From the NCBI GenBank assembly GCA_902789425.1, contig CADANX010000003.1, positions 1 through 62,223 on the forward strand: a DNA stretch of 62,223 bases, read 5' to 3'. Positions 42,275-50,704 of the stretch are shown here, one piece after another (the first letter of the stretch is position 1; each line of letters starts with the position of its first letter). Under the pieces are notes generated by a model. It worked only from the letters and a program-made list of their open reading frames with translations, was not told where the DNA came from and made no database searches. The stretch comes from an uncultured Erysipelotrichaceae bacterium (GTDB lineage: Bacteria; Bacillota_I; Bacilli_A; RF39; UBA660). Both the position numbers and the translations under genes were made by a program.

Positions 42275-42571
42275 ATGGTAAAAGAAATAAATGATAAAGA
42301 GTTTGAAGAAGTAATAAAAACAGGTAAAGTTCTTGTTGATTGCTTTGCTAATTGGTGCGGACCTTGTAAAATGCTTTCACCAGTTATAGATGAATTAAGT
42401 AATGAAAAAAAGGATTATTCATTTTATAAATTAGATGTGGATAAATCATCGGATGTAGTAATGAAATATAATGTAATGTCTATTCCTACATTATTAGTTT
42501 TTAATGATGGAAAATTAGTAAATACTATTGTTGGATTAAGAAGTAAATCAGAATTAGAAAATGAATTATAA
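42275..42571 (+). CDS. trxA: Thioredoxin
   Basis: A 98-residue thioredoxin with the active site WCGPC (C28, C31) and the cis-Pro in SIPTLLVF. ATG 42275 has GGAGG 7 nt upstream, inside the end of trxB; the longer frame from 42224 overlaps trxB and has no SD. It is reduced by the trxB product and serves as a general disulfide reductant in the cytoplasm. Confidence 0.94.
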   Translation: MVKEINDKEFEEVIKTGKVLVDCFANWCGPCKMLSPVIDELSNEKKDYSFYKLDVDKSSDVVMKYNVMSIPTLLVFNDGKLVNTIVGLRSKSELENEL

Positions 42572-42600
42572 AATACAATTAAATAATTGTATTTTTTTTT
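42571..42600 (+). terminator. Terminator of trxB-trxA
   Basis: AATACAATT pairs with AATTGTATT, followed by T8. Confidence 0.88.
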
Positions 42601-42660
42601 CGAAATATATTGAAATTGAATATATGTGCCTATATAATATAATTGTAGGGGAGGTAAACA

Positions 42661-43542
42661 ATGGAACAAAAAAATAAAACAATAAAAATAGAAAAAAAGA
42701 CATCAGATTTTAACTCAAAGATAATAATAGAATGCGTTGATGACAAAAATAAGGATAAAATAATTGATTATATAAATAATTCAGATTTTAGTAATATGTA
42801 TGAATTAGTTTTAAATATTAGATTATTACTTGAAAACTGTGGTGAAGAACAAATAATAATTAATTACGAAACTAAAGGTGAAAAAGAATACATAAAGTTT
42901 GAAAAACAAAGATTAACTATGTATGAAAAAAGTATTTCTGAGAATGATTTAATTCTAAAAGGAAAATACTATTTAAACTATGGACTAGATATTTCTTATA
43001 ATATAGAAGATATTTATGCTAAGAAAAATTTTGTTCAAAAACATATCATAGCTATGCTTGATGAAGTTAGTAATCTTCAAAAATATGGAATGATTCCGGT
43101 AAGTGAAGAAGAAAGAAAATTAATTAATTTATATAAGAATTTTTATGATGAACCAATAGATTTTAATGATGAACAAATTAACTTTAAATTACAATCAATG
43201 ATGAATATCTTATCTTATCTTGGTGTAACAATTGAAAAGTATAATTTATTTATTCGATGGAATGATAGAGAAGTACCGACAAATACTAATATAGAAAAAT
43301 CAATTGATAGATTAAAACCATATGGTAAAATATGTGAATTTGATGATACTAAAATAGAAAGAAATGTTGAAAATAAGATTAATTTGGTTAATAGTATCAT
43401 TTATAATAAAGGACCTAGAAATGATATATTACGTAATTTAAGTAATGCTATTGGAGCAAAGAAAAAAATAACTGATGATAATGAAAAAATAAGATTATCA
43501 ACTGCTCATGAATCAATAAAAAAATTATTATTAGAAATGTAA
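42661..43542 (+). CDS. Hypothetical protein
   Basis: A 293-residue soluble protein rich in Lys, Asn, Ile and Glu, with no signal peptide or membrane segment and no motif I recognise. It appears mostly helical in the second half (EEERKLINLYKNFYDEP, IEKSIDRLKPYGKICEF). SD GGGGAGG precedes the ATG. Its last codons and the terminator behind it are copied at 47442-47489, so the region to its right may be an insertion. Confidence 0.7.
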   Translation: MEQKNKTIKIEKKTSDFNSKIIIECVDDKNKDKIIDYINNSDFSNMYELVLNIRLLLENCGEEQIIINYETKGEKEYIKFEKQRLTMYEKSISENDLILKGKYYLNYGLDISYNIEDIYAKKNFVQKHIIAMLDEVSNLQKYGMIPVSEEERKLINLYKNFYDEPIDFNDEQINFKLQSMMNILSYLGVTIEKYNLFIRWNDREVPTNTNIEKSIDRLKPYGKICEFDDTKIERNVENKINLVNSIIYNKGPRNDILRNLSNAIGAKKKITDDNEKIRLSTAHESIKKLLLEM

Positions 43543-43572
43543 AAAAAGGACTTATTTATTAATAAGTCTTTT
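43525..43572 (+). repeat. 48-bp direct repeat, left copy
   Basis: This block holds the last codons of the 42661 gene, its stop, and the hairpin GGACTTATT / AATAAGTCTT. An identical 48-bp copy lies at 47442-47489. The hairpin also terminates the converging minus-strand gene, whose last codons lie in it. Confidence 0.85.
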
Positions 43573-43986
43573 TTCATACCCTTTTTTATTTAATTTGTAT
43601 ATATCATTTTTAAAAATAATACCAGCTTTACTAAATGTTTCATAAATCTTTTTTACTCTACTATCTTCATCTTTTTTTGCAATCCAACTATCTACTTTAC
43701 CTGTACTATTATCATAGTCATATGTAGCATACTGATTATTAGTTAATGCTGTGTAAAAGTTTGGATTAAAACTATCAGAAAATATTACAAACGTATCACA
43801 CATATTATAACAACATCCCATGTATTTGATAGCAATAGTTTCATATATTTCTTCATTAAGAACATTTAATAATATATAATCATTTAATTCATCTTCTGAT
43901 GTAAAAAACTCGTATTTATTCTCGTTTTTTTTATATAATCCGTGTATTTTTATATTTCTATATTCATCCATTATACTACAACTCAC
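43552..43986 (-). CDS. Hypothetical protein
   Basis: A protein of 139-144 residues on the minus strand. The start is either GTG at 43986 or ATG at 43971; the ATG has GTGAG 10 nt upstream and gives MDEYRNIKIHGLY. It contains a Cys pair in MGCCYNMC and an Asn/Tyr-rich centre. No family recognised. Its 3' end lies inside the 48-bp repeat, so its last residues RLINK are encoded by the shared terminator sequence. Confidence 0.6.
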   Translation of the reverse strand: MSCSIMDEYRNIKIHGLYKKNENKYEFFTSEDELNDYILLNVLNEEIYETIAIKYMGCCYNMCDTFVIFSDSFNPNFYTALTNNQYATYDYDNSTGKVDSWIAKKDEDSRVKKIYETFSKAGIIFKNDIYKLNKKGYEKRLINK

Positions 43987-44042
43987 TTTACTTAAATATT
44001 ATATCTAAATAATATTATAAAGTAAATATGACAAAAAATAAG

Positions 44043-44184
44043 TTGACAAACAAAAAAATATAAATATAATATATTACCAAGTGAGGAGATATAAACAATA
44101 TTATTGTGAGCTGTCTCGGGTAAAAACCTACACGAACTTATAAAAGTACGGAGTCACTAATCAGTGAATTACCGTGCTTTTTTT
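44043..44184 (+). promoter_or_regulatory. Promoter and attenuator-like leader
   Basis: TTGACA (44043-44048), 16 nt, TATAAT (44065-44070) start a ~150-nt leader. It contains a small hairpin (TCGGGT...ACC...CGA, near 44115-44135) and a strong terminator: AGTACGG (44145-44151) pairs with CCGTGCT (44172-44178), with an inner TCACT/AGTGA stem and T7. The coding region starts 45 nt later with its own SD, so transcription must pass this terminator. I do not recognise a known riboswitch class. Confidence 0.6.
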
Positions 44185-44228
44185 CTATTTTTGAATGGTA
44201 ATTTGCGAAAAAGAAAGGGAGTGAAAAT

Positions 44229-44654
44229 ATGGAAAAATTAGAAATTGGAAGATTTTATGCAAAATCATTTAAAGGAAGTATTTTTGAATTTATTGTGTAC
44301 AATGATGATACAATGGATTGTCCAACACTTGGTATTAATTCAATTTCTAGAATTATTCTTAAACCAAGATTTGTTTTGTTTGGTGAGGAACTTTACTATA
44401 TTTATAATGAATTAGATAATCCTAATGCATTAAGTAAAAAAGATTTAATAATTAAATATGAAATAAAAGATGATTTATTTAATTATTTAAAATCTATTGG
44501 CATGATTAAATATAGTAATGATATGGCTTATTTATATGGATTTAAAGATACAGATGGTTATGATAAAAATAATTATGGTGTAGGTAGTCCATTTAAATGG
44601 GCAAAGAAAAAGGGTCCTATTTTAATGAAACAAAAAAGAGGAGAGTTCAATTAA
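44229..44654 (+). CDS. Hypothetical protein behind an attenuator
   Basis: A 141-residue protein with no recognised domain. It starts with a beta-rich part (KLEIGRFYAKSFKGSIFEFIVY) and ends with a basic tail (FKWAKKKGPILMKQKRGEFN). SD AAAGGGAG precedes the ATG. The upstream leader contains a terminator, so expression is probably conditional. It lies within the region bounded by the 48-bp repeats. Confidence 0.65.
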   Translation: MEKLEIGRFYAKSFKGSIFEFIVYNDDTMDCPTLGINSISRIILKPRFVLFGEELYYIYNELDNPNALSKKDLIIKYEIKDDLFNYLKSIGMIKYSNDMAYLYGFKDTDGYDKNNYGVGSPFKWAKKKGPILMKQKRGEFN

Positions 44655-44657
44655 TTG

Positions 44658-44689
44658 AAGCACAGTAATATATAAATACTGTGCTTTTT
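44658..44689 (+). terminator. Terminator
   Basis: AAGCACAGTA pairs with TACTGTGCTT, followed by T. Confidence 0.88.
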
Positions 44690-44787
44690 ATATTAAAAAA
44701 ATAATAATGAATATGATATAATTATATAGTAGGCTATCATGAATATGAAAAAAGCAGTCAAGAAGTTTTAAAAAGGGAGTGATATAT

Positions 44788-45768
44788 ATGAATATAATTG
44801 AAGTTAAAAATCTATCAAAAGAATATAAATATAATGTAAAAGATGAAAAAAGGGGCTTTCTATATAATTTATTTAATAGAAAAGAAAAAATAGTAAAAGC
44901 AGTTGATGATATATCACTTAGTGTAAAAGAAGGAGAAACAATTGCATTTATTGGTCCTAATGGTGCTGGGAAATCTACAACTATTAAAATGCTTACAGGT
45001 ATTTTATATCCTACAAAAGGTAGTATTAAAATATGTGGTTTGACTCCTATTAAAGATAGAAATAAATTATCTTTTAAAATAGGCACTGTATTTGGACAAA
45101 GAAGTCAATTATTGCCCAATTTACCATTAACTGAAAGTATGGAAATGTTTGGCGTCATGTATGATATGGATAAAGAGTCAATCAAAAAAAGAATAAAGGA
45201 GTTATCGGATTTATTTGAATTAAATGAATTTATTAATCAACCAGTAAGAAAACTTTCTTTAGGTCAAAGAATGAGAGCAGAAATAGCGACATCATTGATT
45301 CATAGTCCAAGAATTATATTTTTGGACGAGCCAACTATCGGTCTTGATGTTGTATCTAAAAAGAGTTTAAGAGACTTATTGTTAAAAATTAATAAAGAAG
45401 AAAAAGTAACTATTTTTTTAACTAGCCACGATACTGAAGATATTCAAAGTATTTGTGAAAGATGTGTAATAATTAATCATGGAAAGATTATAATCGATAC
45501 TTTAACAAAAAAATTAATCAAGGATTATGTAAAAAATAAAAATATAATAATAACTCCAAATGTTGAATTTATTAAATTTCCAAAATTACCTAATGGAATG
45601 ACTTATACTAAAAAAACAAAAAGTCAAATTATAGTTAGTGTTAATACAGAAAAAATTAATACTCAAAAAGCATTACAAGAATTAATAAAAATGTATGACA
45701 TTGATGATATTAACATTGATAACGAATCTCTTGAAAATATAATAAGGAGTATATATGAAGAAAATTAG
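44788..45768 (+). CDS. ABC-2 exporter ATPase
   Basis: A 326-residue ATPase. Walker A is GPNGAGKS, the Q-loop region VFGQRSQLLPNLPLTES, the signature LSLGQRMRAEIA and Walker B IIFLDEPTIGLD. The C-terminal 90 residues form the regulatory tail seen in exporters of the ABC2_membrane_6 type. ATG 44788 has AGGGAG 8 nt upstream; a longer GTG frame lacks an SD. A TATAAT promoter is near 44716. Two permease genes follow with overlaps, giving a complete heteromeric exporter. The substrate is unknown. Confidence 0.9.
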   Translation: MNIIEVKNLSKEYKYNVKDEKRGFLYNLFNRKEKIVKAVDDISLSVKEGETIAFIGPNGAGKSTTIKMLTGILYPTKGSIKICGLTPIKDRNKLSFKIGTVFGQRSQLLPNLPLTESMEMFGVMYDMDKESIKKRIKELSDLFELNEFINQPVRKLSLGQRMRAEIATSLIHSPRIIFLDEPTIGLDVVSKKSLRDLLLKINKEEKVTIFLTSHDTEDIQSICERCVIINHGKIIIDTLTKKLIKDYVKNKNIIITPNVEFIKFPKLPNGMTYTKKTKSQIIVSVNTEKINTQKALQELIKMYDIDDINIDNESLENIIRSIYEEN

Positions 45769-46552
45769 ATTTGCCATAAATGTCATAAAAATATTTATGA
45801 AAAATCAAGTACAAGATATAACTAATATTTTGCTTGATGTATTTAATATGTTTTCAAGATGTATAGTAGTATTTTTGTTATATGCATATATTTTTAAATT
45901 AAATAATGGAGTAGTTAATGGAGTGGATTTTAAAACTACTATATGGAGTATGTTTATATATTTTTGTATAATGATTTTAAATATTAGAAGATTAGATAAT
46001 ATTATTATGGAAGATGTTCAAAGTGGCAATGTAGAAATGTACATGAATAAACCGACGAGTTATTTAACACTTAGTTTTATGAGAACTTTAGGACAAGGAT
46101 TATTTTCTTTTTTATTAATTAGTTTTATTGGATCAATTATAATGGGATTATTTATTGGAATACCTAAATTAAATTTAGTTATTTTTATACCAACATTTAT
46201 ACTTACATTTATATTAGGTCAAATACTTGGATTATTAATCTATGGCACTATAGGATTACTATCTTTTTTTGTACAAGATATAAGACCAATTCATTGGATT
46301 GTTGATAAGTTTGTTATGATACTTGGAGGTAGTTATTTACCTATTTCTATGTTTCCAAATTTTATGAAAGATTTAGCTTTTATTAGTCCATTTGGTGCAA
46401 TAAATTTTGCATCAAGTACAGTGTTTGATTTTTGGAATAAAGAATTTATAGTAAGATTAATAATTCAAATAGTATGGATAGAAGTATTTGTTGTCATTCT
46501 TTATATTGTTTATAAAAAATCTAAAGAAAAAGCAATGGTAAATGGAGGTTAG
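45755..46552 (+). CDS. ABC-2 family permease, first subunit
   Basis: A 265-residue protein with six hydrophobic segments and the layout of ABC2_membrane_6 permeases: a short N-terminal helix (FAINVIKIFMKNQVQDI), a charged loop with DVQSGNVEMYMNKPTSYL after TM2, and LGGSYLPISMFPNFM before the last pair of helices. It overlaps the ATPase gene by 14 nt and is followed by a second, related permease, so the two probably form a heterodimer. Confidence 0.85.
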   Translation: MKKIRFAINVIKIFMKNQVQDITNILLDVFNMFSRCIVVFLLYAYIFKLNNGVVNGVDFKTTIWSMFIYFCIMILNIRRLDNIIMEDVQSGNVEMYMNKPTSYLTLSFMRTLGQGLFSFLLISFIGSIIMGLFIGIPKLNLVIFIPTFILTFILGQILGLLIYGTIGLLSFFVQDIRPIHWIVDKFVMILGGSYLPISMFPNFMKDLAFISPFGAINFASSTVFDFWNKEFIVRLIIQIVWIEVFVVILYIVYKKSKEKAMVNGG

Positions 46553-46554
46553 TT

Positions 46555-47346
46555 ATGGGAAGTTTAAGATTAGCAGTACTGAATATTAAAAAAAATATTG
46601 CGAATGCAAAAGAATTAAAACTTTCGTTTATGATAACTATTTTTGGGATGGCAATAAACAATATTTCTTTCTTAATAATTTGGTATTATTTTGGTAAAAC
46701 TGTAGGTATAATTAATGGTTGGAAACCGCTAGATATTTTTGGATTATACGGTTTTTCAACAACTGCATATGGAATAATCTCATCTGTTTTTGCAGGAATC
46801 TTTGATATTCCAACCTACATAACAAATGCAACACTTGATAATTTTCTACTAACGCCAAAAAATATATTACTTAAGATATCAACATCAAAAGTAAGAACGA
46901 GTGCATTTGGTGATTTGTTATTTGGAATTATTTGTTTTATAGTATTTACTGTAAGTAATAAGTTTACATTTATCCAATACTTATTAAGTTTATTATTAAT
47001 TATAATAGTATCAATAGTTTTTTATTCCTTCTCATTATTTAGTATGACTGTATCATTTTATTTAATGGATGGACACAATGTTTCTAATGGTTTGTATGGA
47101 ATATTTGTAAGTAATTCTATATATCACGGTGGTGCATTTACTGGAATTCTTAGATTAGTTTTTATAATTTTAGTTCCTTCTTTAGTAGTAGGTGCACTTC
47201 CTGTTGAATTAGTAAAAGATTTTTCACTAATGAAACTATTAGTGATTGGACTTATAGCAATATTTTGGGGTGTAATATCTGTATCATTCTTTTATAAATC
47301 ACTTAAAAGATATGATAGTAATAGTTTATTTGGTTTTGGTAGTTAA
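46555..47346 (+). CDS. ABC-2 family permease, second subunit
   Basis: A 263-residue six-helix permease of the same family. The loop after TM2 has TLDNFLLTPKNILLKISTS, matching the NKPTSYL loop of its partner, and the end has IFWGVISVSFFYKSLKRYDS. It starts 2 nt after the first permease with GGAGG inside its end. It is the last gene before the right copy of the 48-bp repeat. Confidence 0.85.
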   Translation: MGSLRLAVLNIKKNIANAKELKLSFMITIFGMAINNISFLIIWYYFGKTVGIINGWKPLDIFGLYGFSTTAYGIISSVFAGIFDIPTYITNATLDNFLLTPKNILLKISTSKVRTSAFGDLLFGIICFIVFTVSNKFTFIQYLLSLLLIIIVSIVFYSFSLFSMTVSFYLMDGHNVSNGLYGIFVSNSIYHGGAFTGILRLVFIILVPSLVVGALPVELVKDFSLMKLLVIGLIAIFWGVISVSFFYKSLKRYDSNSLFGFGS

Positions 47347-47441
47347 ATAATGATCTAATAATATTAATTTAGTTAATGAATATTTATGAAGATGATATTT
47401 ACTTATTTATAATGCATTCGTCAATACAATTATTATTATTA

Positions 47442-47489
47442 TTATTATTAGAAATGTAAAAAAAGGACTTATTTATTAATAAGTCTTTT
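47442..47489 (+). repeat. 48-bp direct repeat, right copy
   Basis: Identical to 43525-43572: it carries the last codons (LLLEM plus stop) of the 42661 gene and the terminator hairpin, although no such gene precedes it here. A short TTA-repeat tract lies just to its left. The remaining stretch to 47598 has one more hairpin (AAAGTGT / ACACTTT near 47551-47586) and no gene. Confidence 0.85.
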
Positions 47490-47598
47490 CTTATGACAAT
47501 ATTTTAATTAAAAATATCGTTATTAAAAAAATTTCCTAATTTTCTGAATATAAAAAGTGTCTCCTTTCACTGAAAGAAAACACTTTGAAAAATAAAAA

Positions 47599-47622
47599 GT
47601 ACATCATCTCTGACGTACTTTG
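47599..47622 (-). terminator. Terminator of tRNA-Gly
   Basis: AAGTAC pairs with GTACTT, and on the minus strand a T run follows. It lies just after the tRNA 3' end on that strand. Confidence 0.65.
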
Positions 47623-47630
47623 AATTCATA

Positions 47631-47704
47631 TGGAGCAGGTGAGGAGAATCGAACTCCCGTATTTAGCTTGGAAGGCTAATGTTCTACCATTAAACTACAC
47701 CTGC
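47631..47704 (-). tRNA. tRNA-Gly (anticodon TCC)
   Basis: Read on the minus strand, the acceptor stem GCAGGTG pairs with CACCTGC, with T as discriminator and CCA encoded. The D arm has GTTTAATGGTAGAAC, the anticodon stem-loop is TTAGC-CTTCCAA-GCTAA with anticodon TCC (reads GGA and GGN by wobble), and the T arm has GTTCGATTC. Length is 74 nt with CCA. Confidence 0.95.
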
Positions 47705-47820
47705 AAATAAGTACATTATTAATTATACTTATATTTTTATTATTGTCAACAAGTCTTTAAAAAAAATAAATTAAGTTTAGTACTTTATTATGATATAATA
47801 TTTATCTAGGAAGTGATTTT

Positions 47821-48417
47821 ATGAAATTATTATTACATACTTGTTGTGCTCCTTGCTCTATAATGTGTATAGAAAAACTTAGAGAAAAGAATATTGATGT
47901 TACTGGTTATTGGTATAATATAAATATACATCCATATATGGAATATAAGGCTCGTAGAGATTGTTTTAAGGAATATGCTGAACTAATTGATTTACCAGTC
48001 ATATTTAACGATTATTATGGCTTAGATGTGTTTACAAAGTGTGTTTCTGAAAGTATAGATAATAGATGTGCTTTTTGTTATTCATCTAGGCTTAAAGAAA
48101 CAGCTAAATATGCAAAGGAAAATGGATATGATGCATTTACTACAACTTTATTATATAGTCCTTATCAAAAGCATGAACTTTTAAAAGAAATAGCTGAAAA
48201 AATTAGTAAAGAATATGGTATAGAGTTTTATTATGAAGATTTTAGACCTTATTTTAAGGAAGGACAAGAAAAAGCAAGAAAGTTAGAAATGTATATGCAA
48301 AAATATTGTGGATGCATATATAGTGAAGAAGAAAGATATTTAAAGAAGATAAATAAAGATAAAGAAAAGTATGATAAATTAAAAGAAGAAATAGAAGAAA
48401 AATTAAAAAATAAATAA
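47821..48417 (+). CDS. queH: Epoxyqueuosine reductase QueH
   Basis: A 198-residue enzyme of the DUF208/QueH family, the non-cobalamin enzyme that makes queuosine in the last step of this tRNA modification. Cys clusters for the iron-sulfur and metal sites are LLHTCCAPC (C8, C9, C12), RCAFCYSSRL and KYCGCIYSE. Adjacent HPYMEYKARR and LLYSPYQKHE are typical. Its promoter contains TATGATATAAT upstream of the SD AGGAAG. Confidence 0.92.
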   Translation: MKLLLHTCCAPCSIMCIEKLREKNIDVTGYWYNINIHPYMEYKARRDCFKEYAELIDLPVIFNDYYGLDVFTKCVSESIDNRCAFCYSSRLKETAKYAKENGYDAFTTTLLYSPYQKHELLKEIAEKISKEYGIEFYYEDFRPYFKEGQEKARKLEMYMQKYCGCIYSEEERYLKKINKDKEKYDKLKEEIEEKLKNK

Positions 48418-48489
48418 TTTTTCTTTTTTTTAGGGGACTTTTTCCTTTTTTATGCAAATAAAATATATGAAGTAAAAAAGGAGAAGACA

Positions 48490-50160
48490 ATGAAAAATAA
48501 AATAATGTTATTAATTGTAGTATGTTGTTTATTATTTAATATCAAAAATGTAAGTGCTGCTAGACTAGAAAGAGAGTTTATTGATAATGCATGGGCATTT
48601 AGATATAGAGATAATAAAGTTTATACCTATGGTCAACTTAATATAAAGAGATTAGATGGTAAAATAGGTTATTGTATTGAATCAGATGTAAATATATATG
48701 AAGAAAATTATAGTTCCACAGAAGATTGGAGTATTACAGGTTATACTAATCAAGATAAAGAAAAAATGCAATTGTATGCATATTATGGTTATGAATATCC
48801 AGGTCACAATAATATTAAATATTATATGGCTACTCAAGAACTTATATGGTTATTAAGTAAAGATGAAATGATTAAATGGACAAAAGAAGATAATAGTTCA
48901 AGTGAGGTAATAGATGTTTCTAGCGAAAAAAATGAAATACTTAGTTTAATATCTAAACATAATGTAATTCCATCATTTAATAGACAAACATATAAAACAA
49001 CTGCATATGATACTATGATGATTACAGATACTAATAATGTACTAAAGAACTATGATAATGATCAAAATATTAGTTATTCTTCAAATAGATTTTATCTAAA
49101 TGTAAAAAATAAAAAGATAACAATTAATTTTTCTGAAAAAAGTATACTTCAAGATAAAACGAAAGTATTTTATACAAGTGATAATAAATCTCAAAAAATA
49201 GCAGTTCTTGGTAATCCTAATTTAAATAAGGCCGTAGTGTATGTTGAACCAGTTAATGTTAGTATAAAGATAAGAAAGCTTGATTATGATTCTAAAGAAT
49301 TAATAGTGGATAGCGGAATTAAGATAAAACTTAAAGGCGTTGATAATAATACAGAAATAGGACCTATAACTTTTACGAATGGAATAGCAAGAGCAACTAT
49401 ACCAGCAGGAACATATTCAGTTATAGAATTATCAACTTCCTCTGGTTATTCACTTAATACTTCATGTCCTTGGTTTAATGTTACAGTTGATGATAAAGAT
49501 TTTACTTATGATTTTTATAATAAAAAAATAAAAGGAAAAGTAAGAATAAAGAAAACTGATGAATTAGGTAATTATTTAGAGGGTACTGTTTTTAATATAT
49601 ATGATATTAATGATAATTTAGTTGATTCAATTGTAACAACAAAAGAAGAGTATGATGAATCAAAAGAACTTGATCTAGGTGATTATTATGTTAAAGAAAT
49701 AAGTTCATTAAATGGTTATAAAATAGATAATAAAGTATATAATGCAAAATTAGAATATTTTAATGAGAATACACCAATTGTTTATAAAGATATAGAAAGC
49801 ATAAATGAAAAAATAAAATGTGATATAACTATTATTAGTACAGATGAAGATAACAATGAAATTAATTCTAAACATGAAATACATGATAAAAATGATAATA
49901 TAATATATAGTGGTAATGATAAAGAAATAAAGCTGGATTATGGAGAATATTATTTAATTCAAACTGAGGTACCCAATGGTTATAAATTAAATGATAAAAA
50001 GATTTCTTTTAAAGTATCTGATGATTCTTGCTTAACTAATATTAAAATTATTAATAAAAAAGTTAATATGCCTATTACAAGTACAAGTATAAATGTTTTA
50101 TCAGTCTTATTTTTAATTATTAGTTGTGGAATATTTAGATATTATAAAAAGAATAATTAA
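48490..50160 (+). CDS. Thioester-domain surface protein with SpaA-like domains and sorting signal
   Basis: A 556-residue surface protein. A signal peptide (residues 1-23, ending VSA) is followed by a domain with C62 in GYCIES and Q116 in TQELIW; that pair matches the internal thioester of Gram-positive TED adhesins, which bind host surface amines covalently. Two or three SpaA/Cna-B-like domains follow (SIKIRKLDYDSKE, KVRIKKTDELGNYLEG, CDITIISTDEDNNE). The C-terminus has MPITS, a hydrophobic helix and KKNN: a sorting signal in which the usual LPxTG is MPITS. The next gene encodes a sortase. Confidence 0.85.
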   Translation: MKNKIMLLIVVCCLLFNIKNVSAARLEREFIDNAWAFRYRDNKVYTYGQLNIKRLDGKIGYCIESDVNIYEENYSSTEDWSITGYTNQDKEKMQLYAYYGYEYPGHNNIKYYMATQELIWLLSKDEMIKWTKEDNSSSEVIDVSSEKNEILSLISKHNVIPSFNRQTYKTTAYDTMMITDTNNVLKNYDNDQNISYSSNRFYLNVKNKKITINFSEKSILQDKTKVFYTSDNKSQKIAVLGNPNLNKAVVYVEPVNVSIKIRKLDYDSKELIVDSGIKIKLKGVDNNTEIGPITFTNGIARATIPAGTYSVIELSTSSGYSLNTSCPWFNVTVDDKDFTYDFYNKKIKGKVRIKKTDELGNYLEGTVFNIYDINDNLVDSIVTTKEEYDESKELDLGDYYVKEISSLNGYKIDNKVYNAKLEYFNENTPIVYKDIESINEKIKCDITIISTDEDNNEINSKHEIHDKNDNIIYSGNDKEIKLDYGEYYLIQTEVPNGYKLNDKKISFKVSDDSCLTNIKIINKKVNMPITSTSINVLSVLFLIISCGIFRYYKKNN

Positions 50161-50617
50161 AATATTATGCGTATTAAGTATATTATTAATAATAAATCAA
50201 AATAAAATTAAAAGTATTAAATATAATATTAGAACAAAGAAAGAGATTGAAAATAATAATAGTACAAATTATTTAAGAATATATGATAATTATTACATAG
50301 TTAAATCTGGAATAGAAAAAGATGTACTTGATAATAATTATGTTTATTATCTTAATAATAGTACTAGTGATAATATATTTTTGGCAGGTCATAATTCTAA
50401 AGTAGTATTTAATATATTATATAGATTAAATATGTCTGATGAAGTGATTTATCATATTAACAATAGAGATTATGTGTATGAAGTAATAAATAAAGAATAT
50501 ATTGATGTTGATGATTATTCAATATTTTCTAAAAAGAATTTTTCGTCTTTAACATTAATAACTTGTACTTATAATAATCAAAAGAGATATATAGTAATAT
50601 GTAGGAAGAAAGAGTAG
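50126..50617 (+). CDS. Sortase
   Basis: A sortase of up to 163 residues. An N-terminal membrane helix (IIKILCVLSILLIINQ) precedes the sortase fold. Catalytic residues are in FLAGHN (His), LITCTYN (Cys) and RYIVICR (Arg). The gene overlaps the 3' end of the thioester protein gene in another frame; GTG 50126 is the only conventional start I see but it has no good SD, so the true start is uncertain. It probably anchors the upstream protein through its MPITS motif. Confidence 0.8.
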   Translation: MEYLDIIKRIIKILCVLSILLIINQNKIKSIKYNIRTKKEIENNNSTNYLRIYDNYYIVKSGIEKDVLDNNYVYYLNNSTSDNIFLAGHNSKVVFNILYRLNMSDEVIYHINNRDYVYEVINKEYIDVDDYSIFSKKNFSSLTLITCTYNNQKRYIVICRKKE

Positions 50618-50629
50618 TCTTTCTTCTTT
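50605..50629 (+). terminator. Terminator of the surface protein-sortase pair
   Basis: AAGAAAGA pairs with TCTTTCTT, then CTTTT. Confidence 0.75.
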
Positions 50630-50704
50630 TCACATATTTTCACATATTTTAAATATTTTTATTACATATTATTATTTTATCATTGAAGTATGAGGAGGGA
50701 TAAG

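Noticed and set aside
44739-44771. Ten-codon leader peptide before the ABC exporter
   Set aside because: The frame MNMKKAVKKF has a poor SD and no nearby attenuator; likely chance.
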